From NCBI GenBank assembly GCA_019115685.1, contig DXDC01000478.1, positions 1-6,286 of the forward strand: 6,286 nucleotides of DNA, in the 5' to 3' direction. Within the stretch, counting starts at the first letter, position 1. Each line of letters begins with the position of its first letter. Made by a program: the position numbers and the translations under genes. The DNA comes from Candidatus Agrococcus pullicola (GTDB taxonomy: Bacteria; Actinomycetota; Actinomycetes; Actinomycetales; Microbacteriaceae). The notes beneath the pieces are model-generated. The model had not been told where the DNA came from and made no database searches. It saw nothing but the letters and a program-made list of their open reading frames with translations. Shown piece after piece: positions 1 through 6,133 of the stretch.

Positions 1-390
<390 letters not shown>

Positions 391-395
391 AGCGG

Positions 396-401
396 TACCC
401 T
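396..401 (+). promoter_or_regulatory. Putative -10 box for a leaderless dapA transcript
   Basis: The hexamer TACCCT fits the actinobacterial -10 pattern TANNNT and ends exactly six bases before the dapA GTG at 408, so transcription would begin on or next to the start codon. The 17-base folA-dapA gap contains no Shine-Dalgarno, which agrees with leaderless translation. No good TTGACA-like -35 is seen 16-18 bases upstream. dapA could still also be read through from folA. Confidence 0.45.
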
Positions 402-407
402 TGACTG

Positions 408-1379
408 GTGACTGAGAATCCATTTGGCCAAGTACTCGTAGCCCTCGTCACGCCGTTTCAGGCGGACGGCGAGGTGGCGTGGGACGACGTCGAGCGTCTT
501 ATCGACTCCGTCGTCTCAGAAGGCGCGGACGGCATCGTCGTCTCCGGGACGACCGGCGAGACGTCGACGCTCACCGATCCCGAGAAGATCAAGCTGATCG
601 AGGTCGCGAAGTCCGTCGCCGGCAATCGGGCGAAAGTCATCCAGGGTGGCGGGTCGAACGAGACCGCGCACGCCATGGACCTCTACCGACAGGCCGAGCA
701 GGCCGGTGCAGACGGCGTCATGATCGTCACGCCCTACTACAACAAGCCGACGCAGGCGGGTGTCCTCACCCACTTCCGCATGATCGCGGACGCGACCGAC
801 CTTCCCGTGATCCTGTACGATATTCCGGGTCGCTCCGGCATCGAGATCAAGTACGACACGTTGCTGCGTGCCGCCCAGCATCCGAACATCGCGGCCGTGA
901 AGGACGCCAAGGGAGACCTCGCGGAAGTCAGCCGCGTGCTCAACGAGACCGATCTGCTGTACTTCTCGGGCGATGACGCAAACGTGCTGCCGCACTTGTC
1001 GATCGGTGCAACGGGTCTGATAGGAGTCACAGCGAACATCGCACCGGGACCGTACAGAATCATTGTCGATGCAGTGAACAGGGGGGATCTGCATACTGCG
1101 CAGGCTCAGCATCGCGCTTTGGAGCCGCTTGTGCGGGCAACCATGTCGCACGTCCCCGGGACCGTCTCATCGAAGTACATTCTGCACGGGCTCGGACGTA
1201 TCGCTTCGCCTCGCGTCCGGCTTCCCCTCGTCGGCCCTGAAGACCATGAAGCGGCGCGGATCGAAGATGAAATCGCGTGCGTCAAGGACATCGACGGACT
1301 CGATCTCTCAGGTTTCCGCCCCGATCGAAACGCGGCGGCCGGCGGTGCGTTGCCGAAAGTGCACGGAACAACTCGTTAG
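408..1379 (+). CDS. dapA: 4-hydroxy-tetrahydrodipicolinate synthase
   Basis: Condenses pyruvate with L-aspartate semialdehyde to (4S)-4-hydroxy-tetrahydrodipicolinate, the first committed step of the diaminopimelate/lysine pathway; a cytosolic TIM-barrel, Schiff-base aldolase family. The 323-residue protein is slightly longer than the usual 290-300 because of a short Ala/Gly-rich C-terminal tail (about 305-323). Key residues sit at a constant offset of +4 from the E. coli enzyme: GTTGET with Thr48, YYNKP with Tyr111, YDIPGR with Tyr137 and Arg142, and the Schiff-base Lys165 in AAVKDAKG. The SGDDANVLP and GATGLIGVTANI segments (187-211) are also typical. All catalytic residues are present, so it should be active. 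The GTG at 408 fits the family N-terminus well (MTENPFGQVLVALVTPF). It has no Shine-Dalgarno but a TANNNT box six bases upstream. rnj follows 11 bases after the stop, a frequent pairing in actinobacteria. Other class I aldolases of this family (NanA, KDG aldolase) are less likely given the motif set. Confidence 0.97.
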   Translation: MTENPFGQVLVALVTPFQADGEVAWDDVERLIDSVVSEGADGIVVSGTTGETSTLTDPEKIKLIEVAKSVAGNRAKVIQGGGSNETAHAMDLYRQAEQAGADGVMIVTPYYNKPTQAGVLTHFRMIADATDLPVILYDIPGRSGIEIKYDTLLRAAQHPNIAAVKDAKGDLAEVSRVLNETDLLYFSGDDANVLPHLSIGATGLIGVTANIAPGPYRIIVDAVNRGDLHTAQAQHRALEPLVRATMSHVPGTVSSKYILHGLGRIASPRVRLPLVGPEDHEAARIEDEIACVKDIDGLDLSGFRPDRNAAAGGALPKVHGTTR

Positions 1380-1386
1380 GAAAGGG
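1378..1386 (+). promoter_or_regulatory. Shine-Dalgarno of rnj overlapping dapA stop
   Basis: AGGAAAGGG begins inside the dapA TAG stop codon (1377-1379) and lies 4-12 bases before the ATG at 1391. This purine-rich site fixes the rnj start at 1391 rather than at the upstream in-frame start at 1277, which would overlap the end of dapA. The overlap with the stop suggests that ribosomes terminating on dapA can restart on rnj. Confidence 0.7.
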
Positions 1387-1390
1387 TCGT

Positions 1391-3064
1391 ATGACCGACA
1401 TTCAGGAACCCGGTCCGCTCGCGGACGGCAGCATGCGGATCGTTCCGCTCGGTGGTCTCGGCGAAGTCGGCCGCAACATGACCGTCTACGAGCTGAATGG
1501 CAAGCTGCTGATCGTCGACTGCGGGGTGTTGTTCCCGGAGGAGCACCAGCCGGGCGTCGACCTGATCCTGCCGGACTTCACGTCGATTCGTGACCGGCTC
1601 GATGATGTCGTCGCTGTCGTGCTCACGCACGGTCACGAGGACCACATAGGGGCGCTTCCATATCTGCTGAAGCTGAAGTCGGATATCCCACTGCTCGGTT
1701 CGCAGCTGACGCTCGCTCTGATCGAGGCGAAGCTGAAGGAGCACCGGATCAAGCCGTACACGATGGCTGTCCGTGAGGGCGACACGGAACAGCTCGGCCC
1801 GTTCTCGCTCGAGTTCATCGCAGTCAACCACTCGATTCCGGACTCGCTGGCGGTCACGATACGTACCGCCGCGGGCACGGTGCTGGCCACGGGCGACTTC
1901 AAGATGGATCAGTTGCCGCTGGATGGCCGTATCACCGATCTGCGCGCGTTCGCGAGGGTCGGCGAAGAAGGCATCGACGCGTTCATGGTGGATTCCACGA
2001 ACGCCGACGTTCCTGGATTCGGGATGCCGGAGCGCGAGATAGGCCCGGTCATCGAGCAGGTGATCGCGAAAACGCCCGGTAAGGTCGTCGTCGCATCCTT
2101 CTCCTCCCACGTTCACCGGGTGCAGCAGGTGCTGGATGCCGCCCATGCGAGCGGTCGCAGAGTCGCGTTCGTAGGGCGATCGATGGTGAGGAACATGACC
2201 ATCGCATCCAAGCTCGACTACCTTGACGTTCCGGAGGGCGTCCTGATCGACCAGAAGAAGGCCGAGCAGCTGCCCGATGACGAAGTCGTCTTCATGTCGA
2301 CGGGGTCTCAGGGTGAGCCGATGGCGGTGCTGTCGCGAATCGCGAACCGCGAGCACCGGATCGAGATCGGCGAGGGAGACACGGTCATCCTGGCTTCCAG
2401 CTTGATCCCCGGTAACGAGAACGCGGTGTTCCGCGTCATCAACGGGCTCATGAAGCTCGGCGCCTCCGTCGTGCACAAGGGCAACGCGAAGGTGCACACT
2501 TCGGGGCACGCTTCCGCGGGCGAACTGCTGTACTGCTACAACATCCTGAAGCCCCGCAATGTCATCCCCATTCACGGCGAGTATCGGCACCTGCACGCGA
2601 ATGCGAGGTTGGCGGTCGAAACGGGGATTCCGGAGGAGCGCACGTTCGTCGGTGAAAACGGTACGGTGTGGGACATGACGGACGGCGACATTCGTGTCGC
2701 GGGCAAATACGACATCGGTTATGTCTATGTCGACGGCTCTTCTGTCGGCGCTGTCGACGACGCTGATCTCAAGGACCGTCGGATCCTGGCGGAGGAGGGG
2801 TTCGTATCGATTTTCGTCGCGATCGACCCCAACAACGGCAAAATCATCGTCGGGCCCGAGATTCACGCACGTGGATTCGCCGAGGACGACAGCATCTTCG
2901 ATTCGATCCGACCCAAGATCGTGGAGGCGCTGCGAGAAGCAGCGGAGAACGGCGTTCGCGGCCAGCACGCGTTCAGCCAGGTCGTCCGCAGAACCGTAGG
3001 CGGCTGGGTGGGCAGGCGGATTCGTCGTAGGCCCATGATCGTGCCAATGGTGCTCGAAGTCTAG
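1391..3064 (+). CDS. rnj: Ribonuclease J (metallo-beta-lactamase/beta-CASP)
   Basis: Cytosolic zinc-dependent RNase with 5'-to-3' exonuclease and endonuclease activities, acting in mRNA decay and rRNA maturation. At 557 residues it matches the usual RNase J length. In order: the N-terminal LGGLGEVGRNM (20-30) that opens RNase J proteins; the metal-binding HGHEDHIG (80-87); NHSIPDS with His147; the TGDFK aspartate at 168; a beta-CASP domain from about 205 to 350 with ASFSSHVHRVQ and STGSQGEP; the phosphate/metal segment HTSGHASAGE (369-378); IPIHGEYRHL with His395 and His400; and a C-terminal domain from about 440 ending GRRIRRRPMIVPMVLEV. All expected metal ligands are present. The start at 1391 is set by the Shine-Dalgarno AGGAAAGGG and by family length; the frame stays open upstream to 1277, but that part overlaps dapA and has no family resemblance. 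It is followed 14 bases later by rseP. In many relatives ftsK follows rnj instead, so this neighbour is somewhat unusual (from general knowledge, not checked). Confidence 0.97.
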   Translation: MTDIQEPGPLADGSMRIVPLGGLGEVGRNMTVYELNGKLLIVDCGVLFPEEHQPGVDLILPDFTSIRDRLDDVVAVVLTHGHEDHIGALPYLLKLKSDIPLLGSQLTLALIEAKLKEHRIKPYTMAVREGDTEQLGPFSLEFIAVNHSIPDSLAVTIRTAAGTVLATGDFKMDQLPLDGRITDLRAFARVGEEGIDAFMVDSTNADVPGFGMPEREIGPVIEQVIAKTPGKVVVASFSSHVHRVQQVLDAAHASGRRVAFVGRSMVRNMTIASKLDYLDVPEGVLIDQKKAEQLPDDEVVFMSTGSQGEPMAVLSRIANREHRIEIGEGDTVILASSLIPGNENAVFRVINGLMKLGASVVHKGNAKVHTSGHASAGELLYCYNILKPRNVIPIHGEYRHLHANARLAVETGIPEERTFVGENGTVWDMTDGDIRVAGKYDIGYVYVDGSSVGAVDDADLKDRRILAEEGFVSIFVAIDPNNGKIIVGPEIHARGFAEDDSIFDSIRPKIVEALREAAENGVRGQHAFSQVVRRTVGGWVGRRIRRRPMIVPMVLEV

Positions 3065-3068
3065 GGAG
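3063..3068 (+). promoter_or_regulatory. Shine-Dalgarno of rseP overlapping rnj stop
   Basis: AGGGAG begins within the rnj TAG stop (3062-3064) and ends 10 bases before the GTG start at 3079. It supports the GTG start and suggests translational coupling of rseP to rnj, like the dapA-rnj junction. Confidence 0.65.
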
Positions 3069-3078
3069 TAGCTGCGCA

Positions 3079-4410
3079 GTGGAAGCAGTTCTGCTCTTCA
3101 TCGCGGGGGTTCTTGTCGTCATCGTCGGCCTGGCCGTGTCGATCGGGCTGCACGAAGTGGGCCATCTGCTACCGGCGAAGCTGTTCAAGGTTCGTGTCGG
3201 GCAGTACATGATCGGCTTCGGGCCGACGATCTTCTCCAAACGATTCGGCGAAACCGAATACGGTTTCAAGTGGATCCCCCTCGGCGGGTACATTTCGATG
3301 AGCGGCATGTACCCACCGACTCGGAAGGGCGGTAAACCGCGGGACGCCAGTACTGGTTTCTTCGACACGCTCGTGCAGGACGCGCGCGACTCCAGCGCGG
3401 AAACCGTCGTCGAGGGCGAAGAGCACCGCACCTTCTTCAGCCTGGCGGTGTGGAAGAAGCTCATCATCATGCTGGGCGGCCCCATGATGAACCTCGTGCT
3501 CGCGGTCCTGCTCTACGGCATTCTGCTGTGCGGCTTCGGCGTGGCGCAGCCGAGCACGACGGTTGCGACCGTCTCCGAGTGCGTCATCAGCTCCGCAGAG
3601 GAGCGCACGGAGTGCGAAGCCGACGACCCGCTCGCGCCGGCAGCTGCGGGCGGCATCCTCCCCGGTGACGAGATTCTCAGCTTCGGCGGTGAGGAAGTCA
3701 CGAGCTGGGAGGCCATGCAGGGGCTTATTCGCGAACGCGCAGGGGAGGAGTCGCAGGTCGAGGTGCTGCGCGACGGCGAGCGCGTGACCCTGACCGTTGA
3801 GCCTCTCGAAAGCGAACGGCCCGTCGTCGATCGCTGGGGCCAGCCGATTCGGGAAGATGGCGCATACGTGACCGAGCCGGTCGGCTTCATCGGTATCGGA
3901 CCCCAGTACGAAACCGTGCAGCAGCCGGCTTCCGCGGTGCTGCCGGCGGTCGGCGAGAATGTCGAACGCGTCGGCCACATGATTCTGCATCTGCCGCAGC
4001 GGCTGTGGGATGTCGGCGTTGCGGCATTCGGTCAGGGCGAGCGCGACCCCAATGGGCCGTTGAGCGTTGTCGGTGTCGGGAGGCTCTCGGGCGAGATCGC
4101 CTCCAACGACCAGATTCCCATCGTCGAGCGCATCGCGTCGATGGTGGGCCTGCTGGCGAGTCTGAACGTCGCGCTGTTCGTCTTCAACCTGATTCCGCTC
4201 ATGCCGCTCGATGGCGGACACATCCTCGGCGCGCTCGTCGATGCGGTGCGGAGAAGATTGGCCAAGTTGTTCGGTCGGCCGGATCCCGGACCGCTCGACA
4301 CCGCCAAGTGGGTGCCCGTGACGCTCGCGGTCTCGGCGCTCCTGCTCGTGATGGGCGTGCTGCTGATCTATGCGGACATCGTCAAACCGATAACGCTCGG
4401 CGGTCCATAG
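3079..4410 (+). CDS. rseP: Site-2 protease, RseP/Rip1-type membrane zinc metalloprotease
   Basis: Polytopic membrane protease that cuts substrates inside the bilayer. Mycobacterial Rip1 cleaves anti-sigma factors and so releases sigma factors after envelope stress; the substrate here is unknown. The 443-residue protein has four likely membrane segments. TM1 (about 3-31) carries the zinc motif HEVGH at 25-29, followed by the typical LLPAKLFKVRVGQYMIGFGP. A reentrant beta region contains WIPLGGYISMSGM. TM2 (about 126-155) has GGPMMN. A PDZ domain (about 160-245) has the ligand-binding GGILPGDEILSF. TM3 (about 352-388) carries the third zinc ligand in NLIPLMPLDGG, with Asn370 and Asp378, and TM4 is about 411-432. 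All catalytic residues are intact. A charged 45-residue insert (75-119) between the beta region and TM2 is usual for actinobacterial members. Two cysteines (168, 179) flank the start of the PDZ domain and could pair outside the membrane. The GTG start is supported by AGGGAG. In many actinobacteria this gene lies between dxr and ispG; here dxr is absent from the window and ispG is 1.7 kb away. Confidence 0.95.
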   Translation: MEAVLLFIAGVLVVIVGLAVSIGLHEVGHLLPAKLFKVRVGQYMIGFGPTIFSKRFGETEYGFKWIPLGGYISMSGMYPPTRKGGKPRDASTGFFDTLVQDARDSSAETVVEGEEHRTFFSLAVWKKLIIMLGGPMMNLVLAVLLYGILLCGFGVAQPSTTVATVSECVISSAEERTECEADDPLAPAAAGGILPGDEILSFGGEEVTSWEAMQGLIRERAGEESQVEVLRDGERVTLTVEPLESERPVVDRWGQPIREDGAYVTEPVGFIGIGPQYETVQQPASAVLPAVGENVERVGHMILHLPQRLWDVGVAAFGQGERDPNGPLSVVGVGRLSGEIASNDQIPIVERIASMVGLLASLNVALFVFNLIPLMPLDGGHILGALVDAVRRRLAKLFGRPDPGPLDTAKWVPVTLAVSALLLVMGVLLIYADIVKPITLGGP

Positions 4411-4411
4411 C

Positions 4412-4453
4412 GCGGCTATGCTCCGGGCCGCACGTCGGGGGCATCATCCGACG
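4412..4453. terminator. Two weak hairpins in the convergent gap (possible terminator)
   Basis: The 55-base gap between the convergent rseP and MDMPI-like genes holds two inverted repeats: GCGGC (4412-4416) with GCCGC (4427-4431), and CGTCGG (4433-4438) with CCGACG (4448-4453). Loops are about 10 and 9 bases. Neither stem is followed by a T-run on either strand, so these are not classical intrinsic terminators. In high-GC actinobacteria terminators without U-tails are often proposed, and the position is right for a shared bidirectional one. Low confidence. Confidence 0.3.
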
Positions 4454-4465
4454 ACCGGCTCGACC

Positions 4466-5095
4466 TCAGTCTTGGAAGGAGTCGAGAACAGTGAACCCCT
4501 CGGGTAGCGATTCACGACCGGTCAACGCGAGCAGCGCCGGCAGGGAGAGCTGACGTGCGGCAGCCACCTCGATTGCGAGCTTTGTGGCAGCGTGGATGTG
4601 CTGCGCCGCGCTTGCCGGGATATCCACCCCCGCAGCTCTTGCAAGGTCGAGCCCGTGCACGGTCAGTTCGAAGGCGCGCGTTCGCAGATACTCGGGCAGG
4701 GGCAGCGGGCCGAACCGCGACGGGACCAAGCGGTCATTCGCTTCGTTCGCGACCCGCTGCAGTGCTTCGCGTGCGATCGACTTCGCGGTGGCCGATGGGT
4801 CGGGGAGCGACCTGGCGTCGTCTCGACCGCGCAGCATGACACCGACATGAACGTCCGGCCCCGTCAACGCTTGAGCGAAGTACGTCTCTGCCGGGATCGG
4901 CTCGTCTGCGGACAGCGCTTCGTCGAGGTAGCTCAGTGTTGTTCGCCACGCCCTGATCGTGTGAGCGGCGAGTTCGCGCACGGTCCATTCGCCGAGACCG
5001 GGTTCCTCCCATTTGGAGTCCGGAATCTTCTCGAAAATGTCGAGCGCGAAAGCGGTCGCACCCTCGAACCAGTCACGTGCGGATTCCTCGATCAT
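4466..5095 (-). CDS. DinB/MDMPI-like metal-binding protein (TIGR03083-type maleylpyruvate isomerase family)
   Basis: Predicted 209-residue cytosolic four-helix-bundle protein of the DinB/YfiT superfamily, in the branch named after mycothiol-dependent maleylpyruvate isomerase. Seen directly: an N-terminal helix with Trp9 and Phe10; LGEWTVRELAAH with His45; AFELTVHGLDLA with Glu143, His147 and Asp150. His45, Glu143 and His147 match the zinc-binding His/Glu/His pattern of MDMPI_N proteins. The C-terminal segment LTGRESLPEGFTVL (about 191-204) is the short tail common in actinobacterial members. Most such proteins are thought to be mycothiol-dependent thiol transferases, but substrates are rarely known, and no catabolic neighbours here support true maleylpyruvate isomerase activity. 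The start at 5095 (ATG) is preferred over an in-frame GTG at 5122: it gives the normal family N-terminus and has TACTCT six bases upstream, while neither start has a Shine-Dalgarno. It lies 45 bases downstream of the RNase HI gene on the same strand, so co-transcription is possible in addition to its own promoter. Confidence 0.85.
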   Translation of the reverse strand: MIEESARDWFEGATAFALDIFEKIPDSKWEEPGLGEWTVRELAAHTIRAWRTTLSYLDEALSADEPIPAETYFAQALTGPDVHVGVMLRGRDDARSLPDPSATAKSIAREALQRVANEANDRLVPSRFGPLPLPEYLRTRAFELTVHGLDLARAAGVDIPASAAQHIHAATKLAIEVAAARQLSLPALLALTGRESLPEGFTVLDSFQD

Positions 5096-5101
5096 GCGAC
5101 A

Positions 5102-5107
5102 AGAGTA
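5102..5107 (-). promoter_or_regulatory. Putative -10 box for a leaderless MDMPI-like transcript
   Basis: On the minus strand TACTCT (TANNNT) is followed by exactly six bases and then the ATG at 5095-5093. The overlapping GATACT is an alternative reading of the same box. There is no Shine-Dalgarno before this ATG and no convincing -35 element. If used, it would sit in the 45-base gap after the RNase HI gene and make this gene independently transcribed. Confidence 0.4.
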
Positions 5108-5140
5108 TCGGGCTGGTCGCACGAAGAGCAGACGCGTGGT

Positions 5141-6052
5141 TTACGACTCCGTCGTGCCCTGATGGAATCGCTGCCGCCAACGATCCCCGTCCCTCGTCCA
5201 AACGCTGCTTCGTAACGCCGCTCGCTCGCCAACGGAGCGCCACACGATGAGTACCGTATCGGGGGAGAGTTCGTGCGTCGCCAATAGCTCGAGTTCGACG
5301 GGCACGGAGAGAGGCGCGATCTGGGCAAGCACCTCGTCGCGCGACCAGCGTCTCCCGCTTGCGCAGATCTCCTCCCAATCGGGATGCAGCAGCGCGGCAA
5401 CGCTCGCGGGGTCAGATCGCACCCCATCGTCGAGCAGCAGACGCTCAAGTCGTACGATTTCGCCTTCGTCGGATGCATCGACTGCGAAATCGAGGCCGTC
5501 GAAGAGGTCCGGCTCGGCTGACGCGGGTGACGCCTCCTGCACCATAGCGGGTGCTCGCCGCTCAACGGACGGTGGTGCTCCTCGCATTCCGGGCCCCGCA
5601 TCCGGAGTCCGGCCATCCTGGTGGGCTCGCGCAGCACGCTGGGCGAGTTGGTCGGCACGCTCGTTCAGGTCATGACCCGAGTGACCGCGCACCCACTCGA
5701 ACTCTGTTCGGAATCCGGCCGCGCGGCGAGACTCCAGAGCCGCATCCAACTGCTGCATTAACTCCGCGTTCTGCACCGGTTTGCCGTCGCCTTTGCGCCA
5801 GCCGCGCTTCTTCCAGCCTGGGATCCACTCGGTTGCGCTCTTGAGCACGTACTGGCTGTCCAGCAGTATTCGCAGATCCTCCACTTGCTCCGCCTGCTCC
5901 AGCAAGTCGATCACCGCTGTGAGTTCTCCCTGATTATTGGTCGCGCGGGGCCAACCGCCGGAAGCCCAGCGGTCGTCGTCGACGAACCAGGCCCAGCCTC
6001 CTGGGCCCGGGTTTCCGAGTGAAGAGCCGTCTGCGGCAGCCACGAGAGTCAT
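5141..6052 (-). CDS. rnhA: Ribonuclease HI with C-terminal NTF2-like (DUF4440/SnoaL-type) domain
   Basis: Predicted to cut the RNA strand of RNA-DNA hybrids, removing R-loops and primer RNA. Numbering is for the 303-residue product from the ATG at 6052. The RNase H domain spans about 1-143 and carries every active-site residue: Asp8 in [14 protein letters not shown], Glu43 in NNQGELTAV, Asp65 in LLDSQYVL, His124 in [13 protein letters not shown], and Asp133. The basic handle segment [20 protein letters not shown] (77-96) is present, as in E. coli RNase HI. A Pro/Ala-rich linker (about 144-197) contains [10 protein letters not shown] at 180-189. The C-terminal part (about 198-298) looks like a DUF4440/SnoaL-type NTF2-fold domain: two helices, [20 protein letters not shown], then strands ending [19 protein letters not shown]. 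Single-domain RNase HI is usually about 150 residues, so the protein is double length. A longer in-frame start (GTG at 6106) would add 18 residues not typical of the family and has no Shine-Dalgarno. The gene is divergent from ispG. The RNase H call is sure; the fold of the tail is by pattern. Confidence 0.93.
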   Translation of the reverse strand: MTLVAAADGSSLGNPGPGGWAWFVDDDRWASGGWPRATNNQGELTAVIDLLEQAEQVEDLRILLDSQYVLKSATEWIPGWKKRGWRKGDGKPVQNAELMQQLDAALESRRAAGFRTEFEWVRGHSGHDLNERADQLAQRAARAHQDGRTPDAGPGMRGAPPSVERRAPAMVQEASPASAEPDLFDGLDFAVDASDEGEIVRLERLLLDDGVRSDPASVAALLHPDWEEICASGRRWSRDEVLAQIAPLSVPVELELLATHELSPDTVLIVWRSVGERAALRSSVWTRDGDRWRQRFHQGTTES

Positions 6053-6058
6053 GCTTCG

Positions 6059-6064
6059 ATCATG
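6059..6064 (-). promoter_or_regulatory. Weak putative -10 box for rnhA
   Basis: On the minus strand CATGAT (four of six matches to TATAAT, but lacking the first T) is followed by six bases and the ATG at 6052. There is no Shine-Dalgarno upstream of this start. The spacing copies that of dapA and the MDMPI-like gene, which is the main reason for listing it; the box alone is weak. Confidence 0.25.
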
Positions 6065-6120
6065 CCAGTCGTAATCGGTCCCACGGACTTCGGCATGCCA
6101 TGGCACTCGATCGGAGCACG

Positions 6121-6126
6121 TAGTCT
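6121..6126 (+). promoter_or_regulatory. Putative -10 box for a leaderless ispG transcript
   Basis: TAGTCT (TANNNT) is followed by seven bases and then the ispG ATG at 6134, placing the expected transcription start at or one base before the start codon. The intervening TGTAAAC holds no Shine-Dalgarno. No clear -35 is seen 17-18 bases upstream. Together with the divergent rnhA start this makes 6053-6133 a compact divergent promoter region. Confidence 0.45.
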
Positions 6127-6133
6127 TGTAAAC

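Noticed and set aside
1277..1390. Upstream extension of rnj by 38 codons
   Set aside because: It overlaps the conserved end of dapA, reads as basic out-of-frame sequence, and a strong Shine-Dalgarno favours the ATG at 1391.
1376..2968. Very long minus-strand open frame (530 codons) opposite rnj
   Set aside because: Shadow of a high-GC gene: the plus strand encodes a complete RNase J with every motif, and the antisense product is low-complexity, rich in Asp/Arg/Val/His, with no recognisable domain.
3169..4221. Long minus-strand open frame (350 codons) opposite rseP
   Set aside because: Same codon-bias artefact; the plus strand gives an intact membrane protease, while the antisense translation shows no family motif and no membrane segments.
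5088..5097. Ten-base repeat TCGATCATGC near both minus-strand gene starts (also near 6057)
   Set aside because: At 5088 it spans the start codon and at about 6057 it overlaps the weak -10 box, so the two copies are not in equivalent positions; most likely chance.
5096..5122. 9-codon N-terminal extension of the MDMPI-like protein from a GTG
   Set aside because: The family N-terminus begins at about the ATG at 5095, and a -10-like box lies within the extension.
5143..5155. Short inverted repeat ACGAC-TCC-GTCGT at the 3' end of rnhA
   Set aside because: Only five base pairs with a three-base loop and no T-run; it lies in the last codons and is too weak to call a terminator.
4555..5215. Plus-strand open frames opposite the MDMPI-like gene
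   Set aside because: Several overlapping frames with Arg/Ser/Ala-rich translations and no motifs; the minus strand has the zinc-binding His/Glu/His pattern in the right family context.
6053..6106. 18-codon N-terminal extension of RNase HI from a GTG
   Set aside because: RNase HI proteins start just before the ADGS strand; the extension has no family similarity and no Shine-Dalgarno, although it cannot be excluded from sequence alone.
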